Under the pieces are notes generated by a model. The model was given only the letters and a program-made list of their open reading frames with translations. It ran no database searches and was not told the origin of the DNA. A program made the translations under genes and the position numbers. Below are positions 54,860 to 64,000 of a DNA stretch of 64,000 nucleotides, in pieces. Each line of letters starts with the position of its first letter. The stretch's first letter is position 1. This DNA is from Melieria omissa (Eukaryota; Arthropoda; Insecta; Diptera; Ulidiidae), in the NCBI GenBank assembly GCA_963971225.1, contig OZ020270.1:31877823-31941822 (forward strand), in the 5' to 3' direction.

Positions 54860-57800
54860 ATGGACGCAGCGACTTTGTTACAGATGACAGTGGTAGAACT
54901 GAAAGCAAAACTTAGGGGAGAAGGACTGGCTTTAAGTGGGCGTAAAAGTGAACTCCGGAATAGACTGCTTACCCATTATGGACTAGTTAATGATGATGAC
55001 GACAGTAGTGGCGCTGAGACGGAACCGTCGAGGTATGAAGAGGCACCTGAGCAAATACAATCAACGATAATGAAAACACATTTCACTTTCAAAGATATTG
55101 AGGAAAGTCTCTTGGCATTTTCGGGTACTGACACTCTAGACATAAAGCAGTGGATCGAAAATTTTGAAGAAAATGCCGATACCGTGGGTTGGTCGGATAC
55201 ACAAAGATTTATCTATGGCAAGCAACTTCTTAAAGGTGCGGCAAAGATGTTTATTAGTAGTCAAACAGGTATTCGTAGTTGGGCATTACTCAAATCGGCT
55301 CTCGTTAAAGAGTTCGGAACAGTATTGTCTTCTGCAGAGGTTCACAGACCATTGAGAATGCGTACCAAGAAACAAAGCGAGACTTTTCTTGAGTACCTAT
55401 ATTCATTGATGGAAATGGGGAAAGCGGTTGAATTGGATGAGGCTAGTCTACTCGATTATTATATCCAGGGCATACCAGATTCCAGATTCAATAAAGCTGT
55501 TTTGTATCAAGCGAGAAATATTTCAGAACTGAAGGAGCAAGTGAAGATTTATGAAAAGATCGGATTTAGGCAGAGAACGGAAGAAGGGAGAAGAAGCAAT
55601 ACTAAACAAGAACCAATTAAGAGCGAACAGACGAAACGGGAAGAGCGGAAGTGTTTCAAGTGTGGTGACTTGGCACATATTGCCAAAGATTGTCCAAGTC
55701 AACAAATCAAATGTTTCAAGCGTAAGCAGACGGGACACAAAGCGTTCGAGTGCAAAACCATGCAAAGAAATAACTTCAAGTCAGGAAATGATGGGGTTAA
55801 CGTAATCGATGAGTGGAAGGCGAAGCTTAAGACAGTTACTGTAGGTGATCAAACATTTTCTGCACTGGTGGACTCAGGTAGTTGTTATTGTCTGATGAAA
55901 AGAGGTACGTTCAAGCGGTTGAATATAGGAGTTCAGTTAAGTAAAGATAGACGTAAACTCTGGGGAATTGGTCAAGTTCAGATAGAAACAATCGGTACTT
56001 TCGATTGCGATGCAAAAGTTGGTGACATAGAGATGTGGATTACATTTCATGTCGTCAACGACGATGACATTGAATACGACGCATTTATTGGAAGATCCGT
56101 GTTAGATCAGGTTGATATTATCGTGCAAGCAGAAGGTGTGGAGTTCAAACAAAGGAAGGTTCTCGAGCGTAGTCATAGCGAAACCGAAGTGGCAGCTGTA
56201 AATGAGTTACTTAATATAGACGTCGGGGAAAATCAACGTGAATACGATCTGGCCCATCTCAGTAAAGAAGTGTCAGCAGAGATTGAAGCGTTGATTGAGA
56301 CATATAGACCTATGCGATGTAGAGATTCGCCAGTAGAAATGAAAATTGTTCTCAAAGATGAAGTACCAGTATACGACAGGCCAAGGAGAGTAGCGCAGGT
56401 AGATCAACACTGCATCGACGAACAAATATCTCAATGGTTAGATGCGGGAGTAATTGTGCCAAGTACATCTGAGTACGCCTCTCCCGTGGTCTTGGTGTCC
56501 AAGGAAGATGGAACCAAACGTCTTTGTTGTGACTATCGTGGGCTGAACGAAAAAATCATTCGAGATAACTTTCCGATGATTTTGATGGACGATGTGATAG
56601 AGAAGCTACAGGGGTTTAAAGTATTCACAACATTAGATCTCGCTAATGGGGTTTTCCACGTTCCCGTAGAGAGAGACTCAAGAAAATATACATCATTCGT
56701 GACTAACAAGGGGCAATATGAGTTTTTGTACGTGCCATTCGGCATATCCAATTCTCCCGCAGTGTTCTGCAGATTTATAAATACAGTATTCAGAGAATTA
56801 ATTAAAGATGGAACTACAATTGCGTATATGGACGATCTTATTATTCCATCGATCGATGAAGCACAAGGGATAGAGAAGCTAAAGAGGGTATTCAAACTAG
56901 CTGCAGAAGAAGGGTTACACATCAGATGGAAAAAATGTCAATTCTTGAAACGAAAAGTAGATTTCCTCGGGTACATTATTGAAAATAATACCATCAAACC
57001 ATCAGTCGAAAAAACCCGGGCAGTCGAAAACTTCCGACCCCCTCGCGATAATAAAGCGGTCCAAAGGTTTGTGGGGCTGACATCGTACTTTCGTCGGTTC
57101 ATTAGGAACTACTCACAAATTGCGAAACCCCTAACTGATATGTTGAGGAAGGACGCCAAGTTTAAGTGGGAAGATGAACAGATGTTATCCTTTGAACAGT
57201 TAAAGTTAGCACTTGTTCAATCGCCGGTTCTTAGATTGTATAACCCAAAAGCGGCTACGGAGATACACACTGATGCCTCAATGCATGGCTACGGCGCCGT
57301 GTTGTTACAGAAAGACGCGGAGGATTCCGAATATCATCCCGTGCAGTATATGAGCAGAAAAACCAAACCCGCCGAAGAGAAATACCACTCATACGAGTTG
57401 GAGGTATTAGCGATAGTTGAGGCTTTGAAGAAATGGAGAGTTTACGTTTTGGGGACAGATTTTAAAATTGTTACAGATTGCAATGCGTTTGCAATGACAT
57501 TGAAGAAGAAAGAGGTACCGGCGCGGGTAGCACGATGGGCGATGTTTTTACAGGAGTTTACTTATACTGTTGAACATCGGCCTGGTACGAAGATGAAACA
57601 CGTAGACGCCTTGAGTCGACTCGCTTGCTTGTTAATAGATAACACCTTACGACATAGATTGGGGGAAGCACAAATTGAAGATAATTGGATAAAAGCAGTA
57701 AGGAAAATTCTAGAAGACCGACACTACGAAGATTTTTACATACAACATGACATTCTATTCAAGGACCCTATAAAAGAGCTGATAGTGGTTTCAAAGCAAA

Positions 57801-58831
57801 TGGAGGAAGAAATTATTTCGGTGCCTCACAAACAAGGGCATTTTTCGATTAAGAAAACGTGCGATTGCGTGACCAAAACTTATTACATACCGGAGTTGGA
57901 GGCAAAAGTTGCAAAGGTTTTGAGTGGGTGTATAGAGTGTTTGATCATGAATTCGAAAGCAGGTAAAAAAGAAGGGTATTTGGTACCTATTGATAAAGAA
58001 GATTGTCCGTTAAAAACATATCATATAGATCACGTAGGTCCATTAACCGCAACTGGAAAACAGTACAATTACATATTTGTTGTCGTAGACGCTTTTTCGA
58101 AATTCGTTTGGCTTTATCCGACGAAGAATACCGGTGCTGAGGCTGTAGTCGAACGGTTGAGGCAACAGGCTGGGGTATTTGGCAACCCTAAGAGACTTAT
58201 CTCAGACCGAGGGGCGGCCTTTACGTAGCATTGTTTTAAGAACTATTGCGAGGAAAATGAGATACAACACTTTTTGATAACAACGGGTGTCCCGAGGGGA
58301 AACGGACAGGTGGAACGCATTCATCGTATCGTGGTACCGATGTTGGCGAAGCTTTCTCACCAAAACGCAGCACATTGGTACAAGCACGTGAGAAAGGTTC
58401 AACAACTTATTAATAATTCACCTCCCAGAAGTACACAGATTTCACCTTTCAAAATACTAACCGGGTGTGATATGAGAATAAAAGAAGATACAGAGCTTAG
58501 AGAACTACTTGAGGAGCAAACTATAGAGTTATTACATACTGAGCGTGATAGGGTGAGAGGTATCGCCAAAGAGAATATAAGAAAGATACGGGAAGAAAAT
58601 AGAAAAACATTTGATAAAAAGCGCAAACCAGACGTGCAGTATCGTTTAAACGACCTGGTAGCCATAAAACGGACACAATTCGGCACGAGTATGAAACTCA
58701 GACCGAAGTACCTAGGGCCCTACAAAATAGTCAAAATACGTCAACATGGGAGATATGAGGTTGAGAAGGTTGGAGATGGTGAAGGGCCTCAGAATACGTC
58801 GACGGTTACCGAAAATATGAAGAAGTGGTGA
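54860..58831 (+). pseudogene. gag-pol: gag-pol polyprotein with a single nonsense codon
   Basis: One frame of 1323 codons broken only by TAG at 58226-58228. Order: SAP-like helices (residues about 8-42; ELKAKLRGEGLALSGRKSEL), capsid-like gag (YLYSLMEMGKAVELDE), zinc knuckle CFKCGDLAHIAKDC (about 265) and a second one whose second cysteine is arginine (CFKRKQTGH). Then protease LVDSGSCYCL (about 335), reverse transcriptase with YMDDL (about 655), RNase H (HTDASMHGYGAVL), and integrase with an HHCC region (about 985), HIDHVG, SDRGAAFT and NGQVERIH. The C-terminus has YLGPYKIVKI. The stop falls just after the second catalytic aspartate of integrase. Young but disabled copy. Confidence 0.95.
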
Positions 58832-58871
58832 ACGCTATTCGGGGCGAATGCGTTGCCAGGCATGGCCGAGT

Positions 58872-59092
58872 TGTAGAAAGGCAACACTGAGCGGCAATAC
58901 GATGCGACACTGAAAAGGGGACGAGACGTCACGGACACACAAAAGGAAACAGACAGACAATGGGAAACGGTGAGTTACGGAACAGCGGACAGAGAAAGCG
59001 GACGTGCGTGGACGGAATTAAATTGATTAAAATAAATAATAAAACTAAACAGATCCGATTCGCGTTTACCTCGGCCGGGGCGGATGCCTACA
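58872..59092 (+). repeat. 3' LTR
   Basis: 221 bp matching 51621-51841 with about four substitutions (roughly 1.8 percent) and followed by the TAAA target duplication. Confidence 0.95.
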
Positions 59093-59251
59093 TAAATTTG
59101 CACGATTTGCAAGCGTTGTTCTGTTGTCAACCTGTTCATGATGAAATGGCAAACCAAACTGAACATAAATGACATTAGAGTTGCCAGATTTGACCACAAA
59201 ATGCCAGTTTTATCTCTATTCGAAAAACAAACCTCTAAAAAAAACACACTA

Positions 59252-59460
59252 TATAAAAGCAGCAGTGGCAGCGCAAGGGGTCGAGTCTGTGTTGAGCAAG
59301 CAATGGGGAAACAATTAGTAGTGTAAAGTAGAACAAATGTAAATTTGTAAATAAAGCGATTGTTGGTTTTTGACTGCGTTTGCGCTGAATAATTGAAGTG
59401 GTTTTATTTGCAAACAGAATCAAAACGAACCTTGGGAAACGAATTTGGATTTTCGTGACA
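59252..59460 (+). repeat. LTR part of the SAP-gag family, split by a mariner-like element
   Basis: TAAAAGCAGCAGTGGCAGCG, AAATAAAGCGATTGTTGGTT and GACTGCGTTTGCGCTG match the LTR fragment at 24369-24506 (other strand); it ends TTTTCGTGACA at 59460. The mariner-like element is inserted at its probable TATA box: the left flank ends ACTAGTA (51150-51156), so removal restores a TATATAAAAG motif. The upstream part of the LTR is then probably within about 50840-51156. No primer site follows, so it may be a solo LTR. Confidence 0.65.
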
Positions 59461-59711
59461 ATATATATATTAAAAATTTTCGGTTTTTTTTTTCGTTTCA
59501 ATTAAACCACTGATTGATATTCCGTCAATACTCCTTCTTCGGGATGGACTGTATTGAGTCGCTACTGATATGCCGTCAGTACCCTAGGTTAGGATGGATT
59601 TAATAAAATACAATTTTCCTTAATAATAAAAGTTCCCCCTCCAATTTATTTTTATATTATTCCCTCGTTTTCTTCTTCCTTATTTTTGACTCATGGATTT
59701 TTTGGTTCTTA
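59461..59711. other. Spacer, no gene seen
   Basis: AT-rich. Two related units, TTGATATTCCGTCAATACTC and CTGATATGCCGTCAGTACCC, are followed by similar GGATGG words. No coding content recognised. Confidence 0.45.
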
Positions 59712-59833
59712 TCTGTTAGATTAGATTATATTTATTAGGATAAATAAACAAGTACTTAACCTAATATAAAAAAGCAACGAGTACAAGCTACAAAGGCCAT
59801 CGACTCTGGTAGATAATGGAACTTAAATGAGTA

Positions 59834-62800
59834 TTATAATCTGTTATGTAATTTACAGTCTAAAAAAAAATTGTATATCTTCATGATATTTACATAGGTT
59901 ATGGTTTTAAGGATAGTTTGTGGGTTTATAGAACCAAAATGTTTTCGCCTTAAACTCTGTAAAGATGAACATTCGTTGAGGATGTGAGCAACCGAGGCAG
60001 TAGTGTGGCAAAAAGGGCATGTGGGTATTGGTGTCCTAGATAGTAGGTGTTGGTGCGTGAGTTGAGTATGGCCAATCCTCAATCGGGTGAAAAGTGTTGA
60101 TTGTTGGCGCGTGATATTACTTGGGTATAATACTTTACTGCGGGTAGAGTTGAACATAGTGTACGGGTGGTTGAAGTTAAGCCATTCAGCTTCCTTTTTC
60201 ATCTGAATGTGGTGTTTCAATAATTTGCTGAGATTCTTATGATCTTGTAACTCGAATTGAAAAGTGGGTGCTGTTTCGAAATAACGGGCTGCGTTATCTG
60301 CATGTTCATTTCCGGTTATGCCAGCATGACCAGGTACCCAGAGCAGCATGACTTTGTTGTTGTATTTGATGCATAGGTCCCGGATTTTGGAAACTGTTGT
60401 TGAGGTGTTGTTGATGTTTTCAACAGCTGTTAAACAAGAGCTGCTGTCTGAGCAGATAACGAACTTGCCTTTATTCTGGATAGCAAATTTTAAAGCTGTG
60501 AGGATTGCGAAAGCTTCAGCGTTAAATACGGATGAGTATGGAGGAAGAGTTCCGCCGGAAATGATTGCTCCATCTTGTGTAGTGACAGCAAAAGCTGTGT
60601 TTACTCTTTTAGAGCCGTCTGTGTAGATCGCTTTCCAATTTTCGGATTTGTATTTATTAATTGTAGCCAAGAAATTTTGTTGGTACGTTTGGTTGTTGGT
60701 GATCGATTTTTTGTAAATGTTTAAGGAAGTGTCGACAGAGCTTTTTTTTAGCAGCCACACCGGTTCCATATTTGTTTTGTTAAATTTTTGAGGCGGGTGA
60801 ATACCATGCTCTTTCCCGTAAGCAATACAGCGGCGCAGTGTGGATTTTAATTTAAACTTTCGTTTGTGTCGAGATGCGGCCACTATAGTTTTATAAAGGT
60901 GCTCGTTTGGTGAGTTTAGTAGTTTTGGAGTTAGTAGAATTGTTGATTCATATACCCTTTCTTTTATAGATGGTAAGCCAGTTTCGCCTAGGATGCAATT
61001 TATAGGTGATGTAGGAAATGCATTTATACTGCGTCGAGCTGCGGCGTGATACGGAGCTTCCAGTAATTTGATGTTTGTGTTAGCGCACCATCCAAAGATG
61101 GGTAGGCAGTAGTCAATTTTGGATAATATAAGTGCCCTTGTTATATTTATAAGTGTGTTAGGATGAGTCAAGGATCGTCTACATGCTAGATATTTGATTA
61201 TATTTAATCTTTTCATGCGGTTTTTTCTTAGAGTAAGACAAAAGTGGTGTCGAAAATTAAATTGATTATCAAAATAAATACCTAATATTTTTACATTTTT
61301 TACAGATTCTATAACATTGTTGTCGAAAGTTAATTGAGGGTAGTTACAATTTCTTTTTTTGCAAATGTGCAGTAATTTACATTTGGAAGGGAAGATGGTT
61401 CCCTTGATTGCAGGCCCCATTTTTTAAATTCTGTGAGGACTTTACAAAAGATAATGTTTACAGATTCTGTATTTTTCATATTAGTATAAATGATAGCGTC
61501 ATCAGCGTACATAGCAAGTTTGATATTTTTAATACTCATACATATTTCATTTAGTTTATCGAAGGCTATTATAAATAGTACTACAGAGAGGGGCGAACCC
61601 TGTGGGATTCCATTATGGAGGGGGTAAGTATAGGATAGCTTGTTATTAACACGAACACGTATTTGTCGATTTGTCATTAAAGCTTTTACAAATTTAAAAA
61701 CTTTTGGACCAATCTTCCAGGTAGCAAGTTGACTTAGGACTGCGTGAACTCCTACGCGGTCAAAGGCTTTCTCGAAGTCTGTCGCCATGATGGTAACATG
61801 GTTTTTGGTGGCGAGAGAGTCTGATACGTAGTGTTGGAGTTGAGTTAGCAGGTCCATAGTGCTGTGTTTGTGTTTGAAGGCAGTTTGGTTGTGGCTTATA
61901 AAATTATTTCTGGTGATAAACCACATTATTCTTTTCGCTACAATTTTGTCAAGAGTTTTACCGATGTATGATAGAAGAGATATTGGTCTGTAGGACGTAA
62001 TTAAGTCGGCGGATTTGTTTGGTTTAATAATTGGGATTATCGTGGCTGTACGCCAGTGATGTAGATAGAAAGTTTGTGCTAAGATGGAGTTATACAAGTG
62101 AAGTAATCTGTGTTTGGCTATTTCAGGTAAGTAAGAAAGCATAGGGAAGGAAATACGGTCGATGCCGGGAGTCTTACCTCTGGCGTGCTGCAACACTGAT
62201 TCAAGTTCAATAAATGTTATTTCGCTCTCTAGGGATTTTGCTGAAGGCGAGAGATTTGAAGGAGCGTACGTTGTGGACAGCCACAGTTTTTTTTCTTTTA
62301 TGTAAAGGTTGGAAAAGTTGTCGTCATTTGCGTAATTTGACCAATATTGGGCAAATGATTCCGCAATATCGAAAGATTTAGAGAGAATGTTCTGATTAGA
62401 TAGGATCGTTTTAATGGGACTGTGAGGATTTCCAGTTAACAATTTAATGTCAGACCAGATCTTTTTGGGGGTTGAAGTTGGGGAAATTCGTGACGTAAAT
62501 AGTGCAAAGCTTTTCCTCCTTGATTCTTTGGCCGCTTTTTTGAAAAGAGCGTTTGATCTTTTATAATTTAGTAGGTTTATATCGGTCATCGATTTTTTAA
62601 AAATTTCCCAGAGTTTAATTTTTTGGTCTCGGAGTTCTTGGAGGTCCTTGTTCCACCAAATAGGAAATGCTTTAGAGAATTTACGTTTGCTTTGTGGAAT
62701 TGACTTATTAGCTGCAGTGCGAATGGTTTTTGTGATTATTGAGGTTTCTTTATTGATGTTGTGGGTTGGAGGATATTTAAGAGTATTGCTGATTTCTGAT

Positions 62801-63534
62801 TGGAATACATTCCAATTAGCATAATCCGTTTTAAATTTGGGCAGATGGTTATATTTTTCAAAGTGGAATTGGGTTTGGATAGAGATAAAGATCGGGAAAT
62901 GGTCGCTGCCTCTGAGGTCGGCGGAAACTTTCCATTGTGTTCTGGGGCCGAGTTGAGGGGAGATTAGGGAAAGATCAACGTTTGTTAATGAAGAGTGGGA
63001 GGAAAAGTGTGTGGGAGAGCCGTTATTAAGTGACACTAGATGGTGGTTAAGAATAAAGTTTTCGATAATTAAACCTCTCGCATTTGGTTTGCGAGAACCC
63101 CAAAGAGGGCTCCAGGCGTTAAAATCCCCTGTCCATAAGACTGGTGACGGAAGATGATTGAAGAGGCTATTTAACTCGGTTTCAGAAAAATTTTGCTGCG
63201 GGGGGATATATGTATTTGCAACGGAAAAACATAAATTAAGGTTGATTTTTACCGCTATTGTTGATATGTTGGAGGCTATGTCTATAACTTTGTGTGGAAT
63301 GCAATTTTTTATTAGTATTGCAATACCTTGTTTACTAGATTGAATGTTGTGTAAGTTTGAGAAATAACCAGTGTATTGCTTAGGGTAAGCAATACTGTTT
63401 GAATTATATGCATGTGGAATGTGGGTTTCTTGTATACAAATTATATCTGGATTTTTCTCTTTAATCAGCAGTAAGAGTTCATGGTAGTTATTGAAATACC
63501 CGTTCATATTCCATTGGACAATATTGAGTGTCAT
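59834..63534 (-). pseudogene. ORF2: endonuclease, reverse transcriptase, RNase H; one frameshift
   Basis: First part 61330-63534: endonuclease (MTLNIVQWNMNGYFNNYHEL, CIQETHIP, WTGDFNAWSPLWGS, GSDHFPIFIS), then reverse transcriptase (GKTPGIDRISFPML, TSYRPISLLSYIGKTLDKIV, DFEKAFDRV, NGIPQGSPLSVVLF, LAMYADDAIIYT). One frameshift at about 61420, then 59834-61415: SKCKLLHICKKRNC, thumb region, RNase H (KAIYTDGSKRVNTAFAV, NAEAFAILTALKFAI, LLWVPGHAGITGNEHADNAA) and a C-terminal zinc-type motif CPFCHTTASVAHILNECS. Otherwise open over about 1230 codons. Confidence 0.93.
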
Positions 63535-63661
63535 TGACAGTGACTGAGAGAGATGTAGATATAACTTTGTAATATTATGTATTTGTTTGTATTTTTAAAG
63601 TGATGTTGAGAAACTACATGTCGTCTTCGGAGGACATTGGTGTCTGAGTAGCTGAGAGTAC

Positions 63662-63982
63662 TTAGGAGAGAGACGGGAGTGGTTCGAAGAAAGATTGAGA
63701 TTGTGCGTTGTGAGTGTCTGGTGAGTTGGTTATTGTGAGGAGATTTTGTTGAGGTGAGTTTGGGAACGAAACAGTGTGATCGGAGAGGCGTGTGTTATTG
63801 GAAATGTGATTAAAGTGGAATTCTGAGCTCGAAGAGTGTGTTGCAAAATTTGGTTTGTTTGTTTGTAACATTGAGGAGGAGGGTTTGGATTCAACTGAAG
63901 GGGTGGAGTCAGCAGTAAGAGAAGGGGAAAGTTTAGATTGTTTGTCAGTAAAAAGTATGTTCGATGTAGTTTTAGTAGTCAT
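63662..63982 (-). pseudogene. Short ORF1 of the I-type element
   Basis: 106 codons from MTTKTTSNILFTD, rich in serine, threonine and asparagine, without the CCHC knuckles expected in an I-type ORF1 of several hundred residues. It ends 128 bp before the ORF2 start. Probably the remains of an internally deleted ORF1. A start upstream of the window cannot be excluded. Confidence 0.5.
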
Positions 63983-64000
63983 TTTGTTTTCATTTGTTAA

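Larger units (their letters stand above)
51621..59092 (+). mobile_element. Ty3/gypsy LTR retrotransposon with SAP-gag-pol frame
   Basis: 7472 bp with 221-bp LTRs (51621-51841, 58872-59092) that differ at four positions by my count, and a 4-bp target duplication TAAA (51617-51620, 59093-59096). It has a 3-kb repetitive leader, then one long gag-pol frame (54860-58831) and no env. A second Transib-like element sits in the leader. Without it the element is about 6.1 kb. I do not see a clear polypurine tract before the 3' LTR. Confidence 0.95.
51159..59249 (-). mobile_element. Short mariner-like element (DUF4817-type), split by an LTR element
   Basis: TA borders (51157-51158, 59250-59251) and inverted ends GGGTGTTTTTTTTAGAGGT (left) and GTGTGTTTTTTTTAGAGGT (right, minus strand). 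Without the LTR element (51621-59092 plus one TAAA) it is about 615 bp and encodes only the N-terminal helix-turn-helix of a transposase, so it is non-autonomous. The LTR element landed in that coding part. Confidence 0.85.
59712..64000 (-). mobile_element. I-type non-LTR retrotransposon, running off the window
   Basis: Minus strand: ORF1 start (63662-63982), ORF2 with endonuclease, reverse transcriptase and RNase H (59834-63534), and a 3' end of TAATCTAATCTAAC instead of poly(A). Endonuclease followed by reverse transcriptase and RNase H, with the NIVQWNMNG start, fits the I clade. The 5' end lies beyond 64000. Confidence 0.88.

Overview
This window is an insect genome segment made almost entirely of transposable elements. 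The combination of errantivirus-type LTR retrotransposons with env genes, P-type, Tc1, mariner, piggyBac, hAT and Transib-like DNA transposons, and LOA-, RTE- and I-type non-LTR elements in AT-rich DNA suggests a higher dipteran, perhaps a tephritid-like fruit fly (inference from element content only). The one gene-like stretch that looks of host origin lies inside a P-like transposon.

Layout, left to right. 1-3204: a dead Tc1-like element (633-1791) and a broken gene of an uncharacterised repeat-associated protein (2054-2897). 3205-23016: one errantivirus with TACA target duplications, blown up to 19.8 kb by nested insertions. A piggyBac-like element sits in its gag start, a 3855-bp P-like element (6621-10475) sits in the piggyBac, and a 5464-bp LOA-like retrotransposon (12966-18429) sits in its reverse transcriptase gene, flanked by a 723-bp direct duplication. 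23021-24506: the 5' end of another LTR element. 24507-29020: a LOA 3' fragment split by a hAT element (25030-28906), itself split by an almost intact RTE retrotransposon (25471-28728).

29021-35100: minisatellites, an endonuclease fragment, an LTR-like stretch, and a P transposase relic split by a mariner. 35101-44556: a second P-like element with 30-bp terminal repeats and 7-bp target duplications. It carries spliced host-like exons (interrupted by a TTAA-flanked MITE), a Transib-like element (38852-42120, itself holding an intact Tc1 at 39213-40830), and a THAP exon plus transposase C-terminus. 44557-51156: env remains of a second errantivirus, interrupted by an internally deleted LOA element and by two copies of a tRNA-derived SINE. 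51159-59249: a short mariner-like element split by a 7.5-kb Ty3/gypsy element with one nearly open gag-pol frame and a second Transib-like copy in its leader. 59712-64000: an I-type non-LTR element running off the window.

Most notable signal: the two copies of the Transib-like family (38852-42120 and 53280-54630) end in the exact V(D)J heptamer CACAGTG, have 5-bp GC-rich target duplications, and carry an ACAAAAATA-type nonamer 23 bp inside the left end and 12 bp inside the right end. This is an asymmetric arrangement like 12/23 recombination signals. Other strong points are the apparent host-gene capture by a P-like element, the 723-bp duplication around a LOA insertion, and the two SINE copies.
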